Origin: Spirochaetaceae bacterium | GTDB lineage: Bacteria; Spirochaetota; Spirochaetia; Treponematales; Breznakiellaceae | Direction: 5' to 3' | Length of the DNA stretch: 14,165 nucleotides | Assembly: GCA_031265535.1 (NCBI GenBank) | Contig: JAISCO010000184.1 | Location: forward strand, 1 to 14,165 | Shown here: one piece after another, positions 1-6,586 of the stretch | Numbering within the stretch: position 1 is the stretch's first letter | How the letters are laid out: each line of letters begins with the position of its first letter | Notes under the pieces: generated by a model | The model's input: the letters and a program-made list of their open reading frames with translations, nothing else | What the model was told of the DNA's origin: nothing | Databases searched by the model: none | Position numbers and translations under genes: made by a program

Positions 1-86
1 TGTTGGCAATTTAGCGCCTCCGGTCCTTTTTTTCCTTCCTTCTTTACTTTTTCGACTTTGCGGTAAATCTTCTTTGGCAGCGCCAT
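1..86 (-). CDS. Possible N-terminus of a lysine-rich protein, runs off the left edge
   Basis: An open frame begins at ATG 86-84 on the minus strand and continues for 28 codons to the window edge. The peptide starts MALPKKIYRKVEKVKKEGKK and is strongly basic. A GGGGAA stretch lies about 8 bases upstream of the ATG and could act as a ribosome binding site. I do not recognise the family, and the visible part is too short to exclude chance. Part of its DNA (47-66) recurs with one mismatch at 7110-7129, so this may be repeat-derived rather than a true gene. Confidence 0.3.
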   Translation of the reverse strand, partial: MALPKKIYRKVEKVKKEGKKGPEALNCQ

Positions 87-352
87 GTAATCATTCCCCG
101 AATTGTGGGTCAAGTGTAGGACTTCAGGCCCGAAAAGGCGCGCGAAACATTGAGCGTGGTTTACGATAGGGCGGCCGACCGTGGCGCGAGATATTACCCC
201 GCATACGATATGGCTTCAGCGCCCGTATTTTTCGTAGGACATTACTGTTGGACGTTTTTTTAAGGAATTGCAGCCTGTAGTTTGGAAACATTTTTGTAAA
301 ACAAGTTTTGCTTTGCTGCCGTGTAGGGCTTGTAACAAAATTGTAAAAGTAA
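87..352. other. Non-coding stretch with no recognised feature
   Basis: No open frame of convincing length, no RNA gene and no clear terminator was found here on either strand. It separates the possible partial ORF at the left edge from the promoter region of the leader ORF. Confidence 0.5.
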
Positions 353-383
353 AACTGCCGCTATTGACAAACTGCCGCTATTG
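353..383 (+). repeat. Two direct copies of a 14-base unit just upstream of the promoter
   Basis: AACTGCCGCTATTG occurs at 353-366 and again at 370-383. The first copy is followed by TTGACA-like bases (364-369) resembling the -35 box at 387-392, so the duplication may have copied a -35-like sequence. It could be a tandem binding site for a regulator or simply a duplication. Confidence 0.5.
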
Positions 384-386
384 CCG

Positions 387-415
387 TTGACAGACTTTTG
401 CAAAAGTATTATATT
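387..415 (+). promoter_or_regulatory. Sigma70-type promoter for the leader ORF and radical SAM gene
   Basis: A perfect -35 box TTGACA (387-392) is followed after 17 bases by TATATT (410-415). This puts the start of transcription near 421-424, about 37 bases before the leader start codon. The ribosome binding site AAGGAG (448-453) and ATG 460 follow, so the control region is complete and argues that the short leader ORF is really translated. Confidence 0.7.
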
Positions 416-459
416 TATAGAGTCAAGAATTTTCCTGTTTCCTTGGCAAGGAGATTTAT

Positions 460-558
460 ATGAAAATATCCCCCCCCCCCCCCTCGTCTCTATTATTTGC
501 CGGTAATATAAAAATTGTTCGGTTGCCGCTGCCGTCTTTTAAAGTGGGGGCCGCCTGA
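460..558 (+). CDS. 32-codon leader ORF carrying a poly-C tract, coupled to the radical SAM gene
   Basis: The ORF starts at ATG 460, six bases after a perfect AAGGAG (448-453), and encodes 32 residues beginning MKISPPPPSSLLFAGN. Its codons 4-8 are the 14-C run. It ends in TGA 556-558, whose last base is the first base of the radical SAM ATG (TGATG), the classic layout for translational coupling. With 14 C the frame runs to that junction. Adding one C would end translation at TAA 504-506; losing one would end it at TAA 509-511, about 50 bases short of the downstream start. I know of no family for the peptide. The inferred role is a frame-dependent switch for the next gene rather than a functional protein. 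The radical SAM ATG has only a weak G-rich stretch (544-550) of its own. Confidence 0.6.
   Translation: MKISPPPPSSLLFAGNIKIVRLPLPSFKVGAA
470..483 (+). repeat. Homopolymer run of 14 C inside the leader ORF
   Basis: Fourteen consecutive C lie 10 bases after the leader start codon. Runs of this length mutate at high frequency by slipped-strand mispairing in many bacteria. Here the tract length decides whether translation reaches the radical SAM start. Confidence 0.9.
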
Positions 559-1469
559 TGTTAAAAATTATATCAGGTTGGATACCAAACGGAACATTAA
601 AAGCAATGATGCTAAAAACCATCAGGCATTTTGGACTGCGCAGCGCGCTGATTCGTTTTTATTCAGGGTGTAAAACAACTTTTTTACGAAATTCAAAACG
701 GTATTTTCAAATCGAAGTTCATATAACCGAACATTGCAACTTGAACTGTAAAGGGTGCAGCCATTTTTCGCCATTGGCAGATGAAATATTTCTTGACCCC
801 GCGGCGTTTGAAAAAGACTGTGCGCGGCTTGCGAAAATAACGAATGAACTCGTTGTCATAAAACTGCTCGGCGGCGAACCGCTGCTTCATCCAAAGTTGA
901 TTTCCTTTTTTGAAATCGCAAGGAAATATTTCAAAACAACGGTGGTTCAACTGACTACAAACGGCGCCTTGTTGTGGAAGCAGCCGGATGAATTTTGGAT
1001 TGCCAGTCATAAGTACAAGATTTACATAGAAATAAGCGATTATCCGGTCAATATACACATTGAAAAGGTACAGGCAAAGAGCAAAAAGTACAAAGTATGT
1101 ATAGGCTATACCGTAGCCAAAGAAACCGGTATGGGCAAAACGCCGATAGATTTAGACGGCGCTCAAGATGCTGGCGCAAACTTTGCCGCGTGTGGATCCG
1201 CGAGTTTAGGCGGCTGCGTTACACTTAGAGACGGCAGAATATATGTGTGTTCAGCAGCCGCGCATATACAATTTTTTAACAAGCATTTTGGTAAAGATTT
1301 GCGCGTTACCGAAAAAGATTATATAGACATTTATAAGGCAAAGGACAAGCGGGAAATACTGGACTTTTTGCATAGCCCCATTCCGTTTTGCCGCTACTGT
1401 AACCTTGCCGCGTCATCAAGCGGGTTGGAGTGGGCTGTTTCCAAACGGGAAATATCGGAATGGGTGTAA
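558..1469 (+). CDS. Radical SAM protein
   Basis: The 303-residue product carries the radical SAM iron-sulphur motif at residues 60-67 (HC-NLN-C-KG-C; C60, C64, C67), which binds a 4Fe-4S cluster and cleaves S-adenosylmethionine. A GGEPLLHP element sits at 105-112 as expected in the family. More cysteines near the C-terminus (C212, C220, C231, C278, C281) could bind an auxiliary cluster, resembling but not clearly matching a SPASM-type region. There is no signal peptide or membrane segment, so it should be cytosolic. Proteins of this type often occur with polysaccharide or peptide-modification genes; the substrate cannot be read from sequence. The start at 558 is chosen because it overlaps the leader stop and because an in-frame TAA lies at 540. 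Expression is probably governed by the poly-C leader. It faces modD tail to tail. Confidence 0.85.
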   Translation: MLKIISGWIPNGTLKAMMLKTIRHFGLRSALIRFYSGCKTTFLRNSKRYFQIEVHITEHCNLNCKGCSHFSPLADEIFLDPAAFEKDCARLAKITNELVVIKLLGGEPLLHPKLISFFEIARKYFKTTVVQLTTNGALLWKQPDEFWIASHKYKIYIEISDYPVNIHIEKVQAKSKKYKVCIGYTVAKETGMGKTPIDLDGAQDAGANFAACGSASLGGCVTLRDGRIYVCSAAAHIQFFNKHFGKDLRVTEKDYIDIYKAKDKREILDFLHSPIPFCRYCNLAASSSGLEWAVSKREISEWV

Positions 1470-1477
1470 GCCTTAAC

Positions 1478-1545
1478 TTTTTCCCTTTTCCCTTTTCCCT
1501 TTTACTCTTAATTTTTTCCCTTTTCCCTTTTCCCTCCTTTTTCCT
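1478..1545. repeat. Low-complexity CCCTTTT repeats between convergent genes
   Basis: The unit CCCTTTT occurs three times at 1483-1503 and twice at 1518-1531, in a pyrimidine-rich stretch between the radical SAM gene and modD. Similar low-complexity DNA lies at 3530-3550 and, in the complementary orientation, at 10358-10412. No clear hairpin terminator is visible. Confidence 0.7.
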
Positions 1546-1555
1546 TCTCTTTGCG

Positions 1556-2407
1556 TTATCCATGAAGAATTACCGCAACATCTGCCGGTTTCGCGTAGTA
1601 TGGGGCCGACGATACAATGAATTGAGCTCCCGCGGCGGCGTATTCAGCGGCGTTATATTTATCGATACCCCCTGCCGCGGAGATTAGACAGCGCCCGCCG
1701 TGACACGCCGCAGCTTCGGCGATTTTTCGTATTTCCTCCGGCTTCAGTTTATCAAGCTGTAGAATATCAGGCTCCGCGTCAAGCGCAAGCAGCGCCTCCT
1801 TATATGATTCGACCTCAATGACTATTTTTTTTTCGGGCGCGGCGTGCCGCAAATTTGCGACAAGTTTCTCCCAGTCTTTCGCTGTTCCGCCAAAATCAAT
1901 GAAATTGCGGTGGTTTTTGAACAGTAACACCGTTTCCGCCGTACCTCCGCGGTGGATAACGCCGCCGCCGTTCAACACCGCGGACAGCGCGAGAAGTTTT
2001 GTCCCCGGAATGTTTTTTCGCGTTGTTCCCACCTGAACGGCGGGATTGATTTTCTGTACCGCGCCGACCATACAGGCGGTATAATCCGCAACCCCGCACG
2101 ACCATTCCAGAATATTCTGGCACACTTTCCACCCTTGATGCAGCGCCGCCGACTTGCCGGACGCGCTTATCAATACGCCGGAACTGTCCATATCGCGTCC
2201 GTCTTCGGTTCTTTCGGTAATAGCAAGCCCCAAACGGCGCAAAACCCGTTCCGCCGCGTCAACGCCGCTCACTCTCCCCGGCTGTTTAAGGGAAAAAGTA
2301 ATTTTGCCGCGCCTGTTTCCAATGCCCAGTATGCGGGTTGTCAGATCGCCTTGATTCACGTCATCCATGATCCATTGATCAATTAGAGCGTCAGGATAGT
2401 ATATCAT
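1556..2407 (-). CDS. modD: ModD-like protein of the nicotinate-nucleotide pyrophosphorylase family
   Basis: The 283-residue protein resembles quinolinate phosphoribosyltransferase (NadC): TTRKNIPGTK at 128-137, HRGG at 152-155, an acidic EVES at 198-201, LQLDKL at 216-221 and the glycine-rich AAGGID at 244-249, which in the family form the phosphoribosyl-binding barrel. The N-terminal MIYYPDALIDQWIMDDV and the adjacent molybdate-type ABC ATPase point to the ModD branch, which is encoded with molybdate transporters but whose exact reaction is not established. The start ATG 2407 overlaps the ATPase stop by four bases (ATGA), so the two are cotranslated. NadC itself is the alternative; context favours ModD. 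Confidence 0.8.
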   Translation of the reverse strand: MIYYPDALIDQWIMDDVNQGDLTTRILGIGNRRGKITFSLKQPGRVSGVDAAERVLRRLGLAITERTEDGRDMDSSGVLISASGKSAALHQGWKVCQNILEWSCGVADYTACMVGAVQKINPAVQVGTTRKNIPGTKLLALSAVLNGGGVIHRGGTAETVLLFKNHRNFIDFGGTAKDWEKLVANLRHAAPEKKIVIEVESYKEALLALDAEPDILQLDKLKPEEIRKIAEAAACHGGRCLISAAGGIDKYNAAEYAAAGAQFIVSSAPYYAKPADVAVILHG

Positions 2408-3015
2408 GGTATCTCCAGTATGCCGTCTTTTATGGAAACATGGACATCCGCGAGCGCGTTAATTTCTTCCGTATCGTGTGATACCAAGAGCACCGGCAAA
2501 GATTTTTTAATTTCCATGATTTTATTCCACAGACGGACTTTTAATTCACGGTCAAGATTAGAAAACGGCTCGTCCAAAAGCAGGAGTTTCGGGTTTCCGA
2601 TTAGCGAACGCGCCAACGCCGCCCGCTGCTGTTCGCCGCCCGAAATAAGACCGGGCTTTATGTGGGCAAGATGCGCTATTTCGAATGATGCAAGCAGTTT
2701 CTGACGTTCCGCCTTGTCCCGCTTTTTGCCCGCCGCATACTGCGCAAGCGCAAGATTGCCGTCAACGCTCAGATGGGGGAAGAGGTACAGCCGCTGGTTC
2801 AAATACCTAAAACCGCGTTTCCAGGGAGCAAGCCTGTCAATTGAAACGCCGTGGAACAATATTTCGCCGCTGTACGGTCTGTTGCCGGCTATTACATTGA
2901 GCAGCGTTGTTTTCCCGCTGCCTGACGGGCCGCTTATCGCGTGGCAGCCGGAACCGGCGCATGTAAGCGAGACATTTTTCAGTATTCCCGCATATATCTG
3001 TTTTAACTCAAGCAT
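2404..3015 (-). CDS. modC: ABC transporter ATP-binding protein, molybdate (ModC) type
   Basis: The 203-residue cytosolic ATPase has all the family motifs in order: Walker A GPSGSGKT (29-36), Q-loop around Q74, signature SGGEQQ (125-130), Walker B LLLLDEP (144-150) and the switch histidine H180. It would power substrate import through a membrane permease. Its short length means it lacks the C-terminal molybdate-binding TOBE/MOP domain of classical ModC. The molybdate assignment rests on modD following with an ATGA overlap. A ribosome binding site GAAGGA lies about 6 bases before ATG 3015. No permease (modB) or binding protein (modA) is encoded upstream, where repeats begin within 50 bases, so the operon looks incomplete or the partners lie elsewhere. 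A generic thiamine- or sulphate-type ATPase is possible. Confidence 0.75.
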   Translation of the reverse strand: MLELKQIYAGILKNVSLTCAGSGCHAISGPSGSGKTTLLNVIAGNRPYSGEILFHGVSIDRLAPWKRGFRYLNQRLYLFPHLSVDGNLALAQYAAGKKRDKAERQKLLASFEIAHLAHIKPGLISGGEQQRAALARSLIGNPKLLLLDEPFSNLDRELKVRLWNKIMEIKKSLPVLLVSHDTEEINALADVHVSIKDGILEIP

Positions 3016-3061
3016 AAGCGTCCTTCTAAAAAATAGCGAGTCAATGGCGGAGAATTGAACC

Positions 3062-3099
3062 CAGCAGTTATACTTTTAGCGCTAAAAGTACAACTGCTG
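3062..3099. repeat. 38-base palindrome upstream of the ABC ATPase gene
   Basis: The two 19-base arms are complementary except for one pair (3070/3091), centred on TTAGCGCTAA at 3080/3081. It lies 47-84 bases upstream of ATG 3015. On the minus strand the arms contain TTGTAC and TATAAC separated by 15 bases, so it might overlay a weak promoter and act as an operator. It could equally be the outer end of the adjacent dispersed repeat. There is no T-run after it that would make a terminator. Confidence 0.6.
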
Positions 3100-3112
3100 C
3101 CTAACTGTTGCT

Positions 3113-3433
3113 CTGTCCATTATCCACCAACCCACTGTTAATTGTTAATGGGTGGGGACAAAACAGTGCGGTGCACTGTTTTGCCTGACGTTTTGCCGCT
3201 TGCTTTACCCTATAAGGAAGGAATAGACCGGAATGGAGCGCAGCGGAATGAGGACTATGGAGCGCGGCCTTTAAGCGGCATGTAACAGTAAGTTTTTGGG
3301 GCCTACGCCATGCTGCCACATACTCACACACGCTCACTGGTTCGCGTGCCGTTTTTGGGCGGGGGGAGCCGTAACAAAGGTTTTATCATAGCCCTCAAAA
3401 TTTTTGCCGCGCTGATTAAATGCGCTTCCCCCT
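3113..3433 (+). repeat. Dispersed repeat, long copy (321 bp)
   Basis: Both ends match the element at 10441-10600 in inverse orientation. The left 40 bases (3113-3152) differ at two positions. The right about 70 bases (3363-3433) share long blocks such as CCTCAAAATTTTTGCCGCG and AATGCGCTTCCCC. The middle is unrelated in the two copies: about 210 bases here against about 50 there. The middle contains a perfect hairpin, AAACAGTGC-GGT-GCACTGTTT, at 3160-3180. Short open frames in it look like chance. It is a non-coding repeat family, possibly MITE-like; no transposase is present. Confidence 0.7.
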
Positions 3434-3435
3434 TT

Positions 3436-3552
3436 TGTTCATTATTCCTAATTGCTAATTGTTAATTGCTCATTCTCCATTCTCAATTTTTCATTGCTAA
3501 TTCCTAATTGTTAATTGTTCCTTTTTACTTTTTCCCTTTTCCTTTTTACTTG
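3436..3552. repeat. Low-complexity spacer of AATTGCTAATT-type units
   Basis: Variants of CTAATTGTTAATTG and CATTCTCCATTCTC follow one another without codon structure, then CTTTTTACTTTTTCCC. A related string (GAATGAGGAATGAGCAATGAG) is at 13982-14002. These repeat strings fill the gap between the dispersed repeat and the glycosyltransferase stop codon. Confidence 0.65.
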
Positions 3553-3555
3553 TTT

Positions 3556-4656
3556 TCACCCCCGCTTGCGCTCCGCCAGCACCCGCAACATACGCTCCTT
3601 AAAAGCGTCTTTTGAAAAATTCCGCGCGTGACCGGCAAAGGCGGCGCGGTTACTAAAAGCACCCCCTATTGTTTCAAAACGCAGTATCGCGGCGGAAAGA
3701 GAATCGGCGGACTGTTCGTCAAAAAATATACCGGTAACATTTTCTTTTACGGTATCAAGCGCGCCGCCCTTACGGTATGCAATGACAGGGCACCCCGCCG
3801 CCGCCGCCTCAACCGGTACAAGCCCCATATCTTCTATTCCGGGAAACAAAAGGGCTTTTGCCTGCGACAAAAGGCGCGCGGCCTCCTCGTCAGAAACCCG
3901 CCCAACAAAACTTACACCGCCATCGGCGCCGCCGGCGCGCTTTCGCAGCCTGCCCGGCGAACCGCCGCCCGCTACAATCAGTTTCTTGCCCAGCGCGGCA
4001 CAGGCGTCTATCGCAATGTCAACGCGCTTATTTTCACTTAACTGCCCCAAAACAAGATAATAATCTTTAACATCTCGGGGAACAGATGCGTATTTTTCGA
4101 TCTCTGCCGGACCAAATACAATCTCGGCGTCTCTGTTATAGTAACGCTTAATTCGTTTTGCCGTGTACGCGGAATTAGTAACAAAGCGGTCTACCAAATT
4201 CGATGACGTTATATCCCATACGCGCAGAGACGGGACAAGCAGCTTCATAAAAACACGAAAAAAAATAGACGCGCTCTTATAGTATTCGTGGTACAAATCC
4301 CAAATATAACGCATCGGGCTGTGGCAGTAACACAAATGAAAAGCGTCAGGATTAACAATCACGCCTTTCGCGGGCCCCGCCTCGCTGGAAATAACAATAT
4401 CATAATCCCGCAAATCAAATTCTAAAAGAGCGCGCGGCATTAACGGCATATACATTTTGTACAGCTTTGACGCAAACGGCAGCCTGTTAATCGACGATGT
4501 ATACACTTTATGTTTATTTATCAACGGCGAAATATATTTTTTGTTGTAAACATGCGTGTACACATCGGCGGACGGAAACAGTTCAAGCAAAGTCTCCAGC
4601 ATTTTTTCGCCGCCCCGCATAGAAGTAAGCCAGTAATGAACAACAGCGACTTTCAT
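3556..4656 (-). CDS. Family 4 (GT-B fold) glycosyltransferase
   Basis: The 366-residue protein begins MKVAVVHYWLTSMRGGEKML, a typical GT4 N-terminus with the donor-domain loop MRGGEKML. The C-terminal Rossmann domain starts near residue 200 (YLVLGQLSENKRVDIAI) and includes FPGIEDMGLVPVEAAAAGCP with the retaining E-x7-E pair E275/E283 that contacts the nucleotide sugar. It should transfer a sugar from a nucleotide donor to a growing glycan at the inner face of the membrane; donor and acceptor are unknown. There is no signal peptide. An AAGG sequence precedes ATG 4656, and it lies 51 bases downstream of the conserved protein ending at 4708 on the same strand, so the two may share a transcript. 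Confidence 0.9.
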   Translation of the reverse strand: MKVAVVHYWLTSMRGGEKMLETLLELFPSADVYTHVYNKKYISPLINKHKVYTSSINRLPFASKLYKMYMPLMPRALLEFDLRDYDIVISSEAGPAKGVIVNPDAFHLCYCHSPMRYIWDLYHEYYKSASIFFRVFMKLLVPSLRVWDITSSNLVDRFVTNSAYTAKRIKRYYNRDAEIVFGPAEIEKYASVPRDVKDYYLVLGQLSENKRVDIAIDACAALGKKLIVAGGGSPGRLRKRAGGADGGVSFVGRVSDEEAARLLSQAKALLFPGIEDMGLVPVEAAAAGCPVIAYRKGGALDTVKENVTGIFFDEQSADSLSAAILRFETIGGAFSNRAAFAGHARNFSKDAFKERMLRVLAERKRG

Positions 4657-4707
4657 TATGAAACCTTATAAAACCTTCATTATGCGATTTTAATTATGAT
4701 GAAAATA

Positions 4708-5298
4708 CTATGATAAAAAGCCACTCACCTGTTCACGCAAATCCTGAATCGCCGCCTCGTAATTCGATTTAAGCGCATCCATATTTTTTTTGTAAAACGC
4801 GGCAAATTCAGGAATTTGAAACGGATCAATGTGAACTTCCTGTCCCAGCCGCTGGGACAATTCCGCTTCTTTTTGCCGTAACTGCGGCGCAAACTGCCGC
4901 TTTATCGCGTCTTCATACTGAGCCGCCTCGTCAAGGTAACGCGCCGCCATCGCCTGGAACTGCTTCCACAATGACGGCAGCCGCGCATCGTGAATTATAA
5001 TCTGTAGTCCCTTGCCAAGTGTTTCGATGCGCTTTACATCATTTTCGTCCTGCGGCAGCGAAATCCGCGCCAAAAATACCTCAAACAAGCCTTGCCTTAC
5101 AGCCGCCTTCATTGTTTCAGGGTTTTTCTTCAACGCCGTCTCCAGCGCCCCCGGAGACGAAATCACTCCCTCCAGATATTCGTTGGCCAGCTTCTTTCCC
5201 TGCTGTCTGGCATCGTGCTGCTCCAGGCTGCTCTTATCGCCCTGTATCTGCTCTGTCCGCTCCAGCGCCAATTCCAGAGCGCTCTTTATTCTTCCCAT
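4708..5298 (-). CDS. Conserved hypothetical protein of spirochaete type, charged and helical
   Basis: The frame is open from 5355, but the start is placed at ATG 5298 because a perfect AAGGAG (5310-5305) lies six bases upstream and because a promoter -10 box occupies 5351-5356, inside the longer reading. The 196-residue product starts MGRIKSALELALERTE and is rich in Glu, Gln, Lys and Arg, mostly helical in appearance, without signal peptide or membrane segment. I associate such proteins with treponemes from memory but cannot name a function. It is transcribed away from the metallo-hydrolase gene and towards the glycosyltransferase. Confidence 0.75.
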   Translation of the reverse strand: MGRIKSALELALERTEQIQGDKSSLEQHDARQQGKKLANEYLEGVISSPGALETALKKNPETMKAAVRQGLFEVFLARISLPQDENDVKRIETLGKGLQIIIHDARLPSLWKQFQAMAARYLDEAAQYEDAIKRQFAPQLRQKEAELSQRLGQEVHIDPFQIPEFAAFYKKNMDALKSNYEAAIQDLREQVSGFLS

Positions 5299-5319
5299 CA
5301 GCTTCTCCTTACTATAAAA

Positions 5320-5358
5320 CCCGCCAGCGGGTTTACATACGCTCCGCGTTAGCATACC
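5320..5358 (-). repeat. Dispersed 39-base repeat with CCCGCTGGCGGG hairpin, copy 1
   Basis: Read on the minus strand it is GGTATGC, three variable bases, CGCGGAGCG, a short spacer and AAACCCGCTGGCGGG. The same order occurs at 14076-14115 with one indel and a few substitutions. Here it covers the -10 box and most of the 5' leader of the 4708-5298 gene. Its palindrome extends to AAACCCGCCAGCGGGTTT at 5317-5334, just before the ribosome binding site. Confidence 0.65.
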
Positions 5359-5379
5359 GGAAGCATAGTTTTAGTCCAA
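5351..5379 (-). promoter_or_regulatory. Promoter of the conserved protein gene
   Basis: TTGGAC (5379-5374) and TATGCT (5356-5351) are separated by 17 bases on the minus strand. Transcription would start near 5344, leaving about a 45-base leader that contains the CCCGCTGGCGGG hairpin before AAGGAG and ATG 5298. The position supports the shorter start for the gene. Confidence 0.55.
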
Positions 5380-5400
5380 ATATTGAATTTATGGGCGCAT

Positions 5401-5560
5401 CAGTCCCTTTGGGACTGTCAGGCTTTCCGCTATTATAAAAACGCAAAGCGTTTTTATACCACTTCAATCCCTCGCGCGTTTCGCGCAATGCTTGCGCGTT
5501 CAGGGCTGACATTTTAAAGTCCGTGTCTTGTTCCTACGCGCCGCAAAACCTGTTTGCGGC
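5401..5560. repeat. Cluster of five hairpins between divergent genes
   Basis: Successive inverted repeats are CAGTCCC-TTT-GGGACTG (5401-5417), an 11-bp stem with loop AAA (5434-5458), GCGCG-TTT-CGCGC (5474-5486), an overlapping CGCGCAA-TGC-TTGCGCG (5482-5498) and an 8-bp stem at 5540-5560. They lie in about 160 bases that encode nothing. The composition resembles an extragenic palindromic repeat unit. The second stem ends in a T-rich arm and could terminate transcription, but no gene runs into it. Confidence 0.65.
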
Positions 5561-5571
5561 GGTATTAGACC
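5540..5571 (-). repeat. Dispersed repeat GGTCTAATACC plus hairpin, copy 1
   Basis: On the minus strand GGTCTAATACC is followed after three bases by CGCAAAC and a GTTTTGCG arm. The same arrangement stands at 12708-12737 on the plus strand. It partly overlaps the last hairpin of the 5401-5560 cluster and abuts the probable promoter of the metallo-hydrolase gene. Confidence 0.5.
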
Positions 5572-5592
5572 AATTGTGAATAAAAATATAAA
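5565..5592 (+). promoter_or_regulatory. Possible promoter of the metallo-hydrolase gene
   Basis: TTAGAC (5565-5570) and TATAAA (5587-5592) are 16 bases apart, about 50 bases before ATG 5642. Both boxes are imperfect and the region is AT-rich, so the call is tentative. Confidence 0.35.
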
Positions 5593-5641
5593 ATAGAGTT
5601 GTTCGGAAATTTCAGTTATGCTGGGATTTAGGAGGAAAAAG

Positions 5642-6520
5642 ATGTTTGAATTAATACAGGTTGCCGAAAATACATTTTACATAAATTGTCCGGCAAAAAT
5701 GGGTGTATACCGCTTATTTAACAATAAAGTAATATTAGTTGACAGCGGAAATGACAAAGATGCCGGCAGGAAAATATTAAAAATAATCAACGAGAATAAT
5801 TGGACATTAGAAGCTATTATAAATACTCACTCAAACGCCGATCATATTGGGGGCAATAAATTTCTTTCTGATAGAACCGGGTGCAAAATATATACAACAG
5901 GAATTGAAAAAGCATTCTGCGAGTTTCCTGTTCTTGAGCCGGCATTTCTATTTGGTGGTTTTCCAAATAAATATCTCCGCCATAAATTTCTATTTGCGGA
6001 ACCAAGTCGTGTTGAAGATATTACAGGATTTATTCTCCCGCAAAACATGGAAATATTTCCCCTAAAGGGGCATTATTTTGATATGATTGGAGTAAAAACA
6101 CCTGATGATGTGTATTTCATGGCCGATTGCGTGTCCAGTGAAACTATCCTTGAAAAATATCATATATCGTTTATATACGATGTTGCTGAATATCTAAAAA
6201 CATTAGATAAAATTGAACAAATGAATGGAAAAGTATTTATACCCGCACACACTGACGTGATTGAAACCATGAAACATCTTGCCGGTATTAATAGACAAAA
6301 AGTATTTGAGATAATAGAAAATATCAAGCAAATTTGTGAAGAAGATGTATCGTTTGAAGAAATACTAAAAAAAATATTTGATAACTATAATCTTACAATG
6401 GATATTACACAATATGTTCTTGCTGGAAGTACAATAAAATCATATTTGAGTTACCTGCTTGACAATAATATAGTAAAAATAAAAATACAGGATAATAATT
6501 TATTGTGGAAGACAGTTTAA
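5642..6520 (+). CDS. Metallo-beta-lactamase-fold hydrolase with C-terminal helical domain
   Basis: The 292-residue protein starts at ATG 5642, six bases after AGGAGG (5630-5635); the in-frame ATG 5618 lacks such a site. The fold is shown by VDSGND (33-38), THSNADH (62-68), GH at 143-144, MADC (160-163) and PAH (201-203). In the metal motif HxHxDH the second histidine is Asn65, while H63, D67, H68, H144, D162 and H203 remain, so one metal site may be altered. Residues from about 215 look like a winged-helix-like C-terminal domain. Substrate is unknown. The gene is much richer in A and T than its neighbours, with AAA, ATA and TTA codons throughout, which suggests acquisition from an AT-rich donor. 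Confidence 0.8.
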   Translation: MFELIQVAENTFYINCPAKMGVYRLFNNKVILVDSGNDKDAGRKILKIINENNWTLEAIINTHSNADHIGGNKFLSDRTGCKIYTTGIEKAFCEFPVLEPAFLFGGFPNKYLRHKFLFAEPSRVEDITGFILPQNMEIFPLKGHYFDMIGVKTPDDVYFMADCVSSETILEKYHISFIYDVAEYLKTLDKIEQMNGKVFIPAHTDVIETMKHLAGINRQKVFEIIENIKQICEEDVSFEEILKKIFDNYNLTMDITQYVLAGSTIKSYLSYLLDNNIVKIKIQDNNLLWKTV

Positions 6521-6527
6521 ATTTTTT

Positions 6528-6553
6528 GGGGCACTCTAAAGCCCGCTTTTTCT
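6528..6553 (+). terminator. Weak terminator-like hairpin after the metallo-hydrolase gene
   Basis: GGGC and GCCC (6529-6532 and 6541-6544) can pair around an eight-base loop, followed by a T-rich run at 6547-6553. The stem is short, so read-through into the MarR gene is likely. Confidence 0.3.
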
Positions 6554-6586
6554 ATTAAATTTGCAGGCGGTTAAGGAGGACAGGTC

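Noticed and set aside
3038..3060. GGTTCAATTCTCCGCCA on the minus strand, like the T-arm and 3' end of a tRNA or tmRNA
   Set aside because: The T-stem has a mismatch and a G-T pair, and no acceptor, anticodon or D-arm can be built from the upstream bases, which form the 38-base palindrome instead.
3101..3337. 78-codon open frame on the minus strand
   Set aside because: It lies wholly in the dispersed repeat, has no ribosome binding site, and the shorter repeat copy at 10441-10600 does not preserve it.
5299..5355. Longer N-terminus for the conserved protein (start at 5355)
   Set aside because: The extra 19 codons coincide with the promoter -10 box and a dispersed repeat, while AAGGAG sits correctly before ATG 5298.
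5465..5500. GGGATTGAAG-like string on the minus strand resembling the end of a CRISPR repeat
   Set aside because: It occurs once, with no regularly spaced copies and no cas genes in the window.
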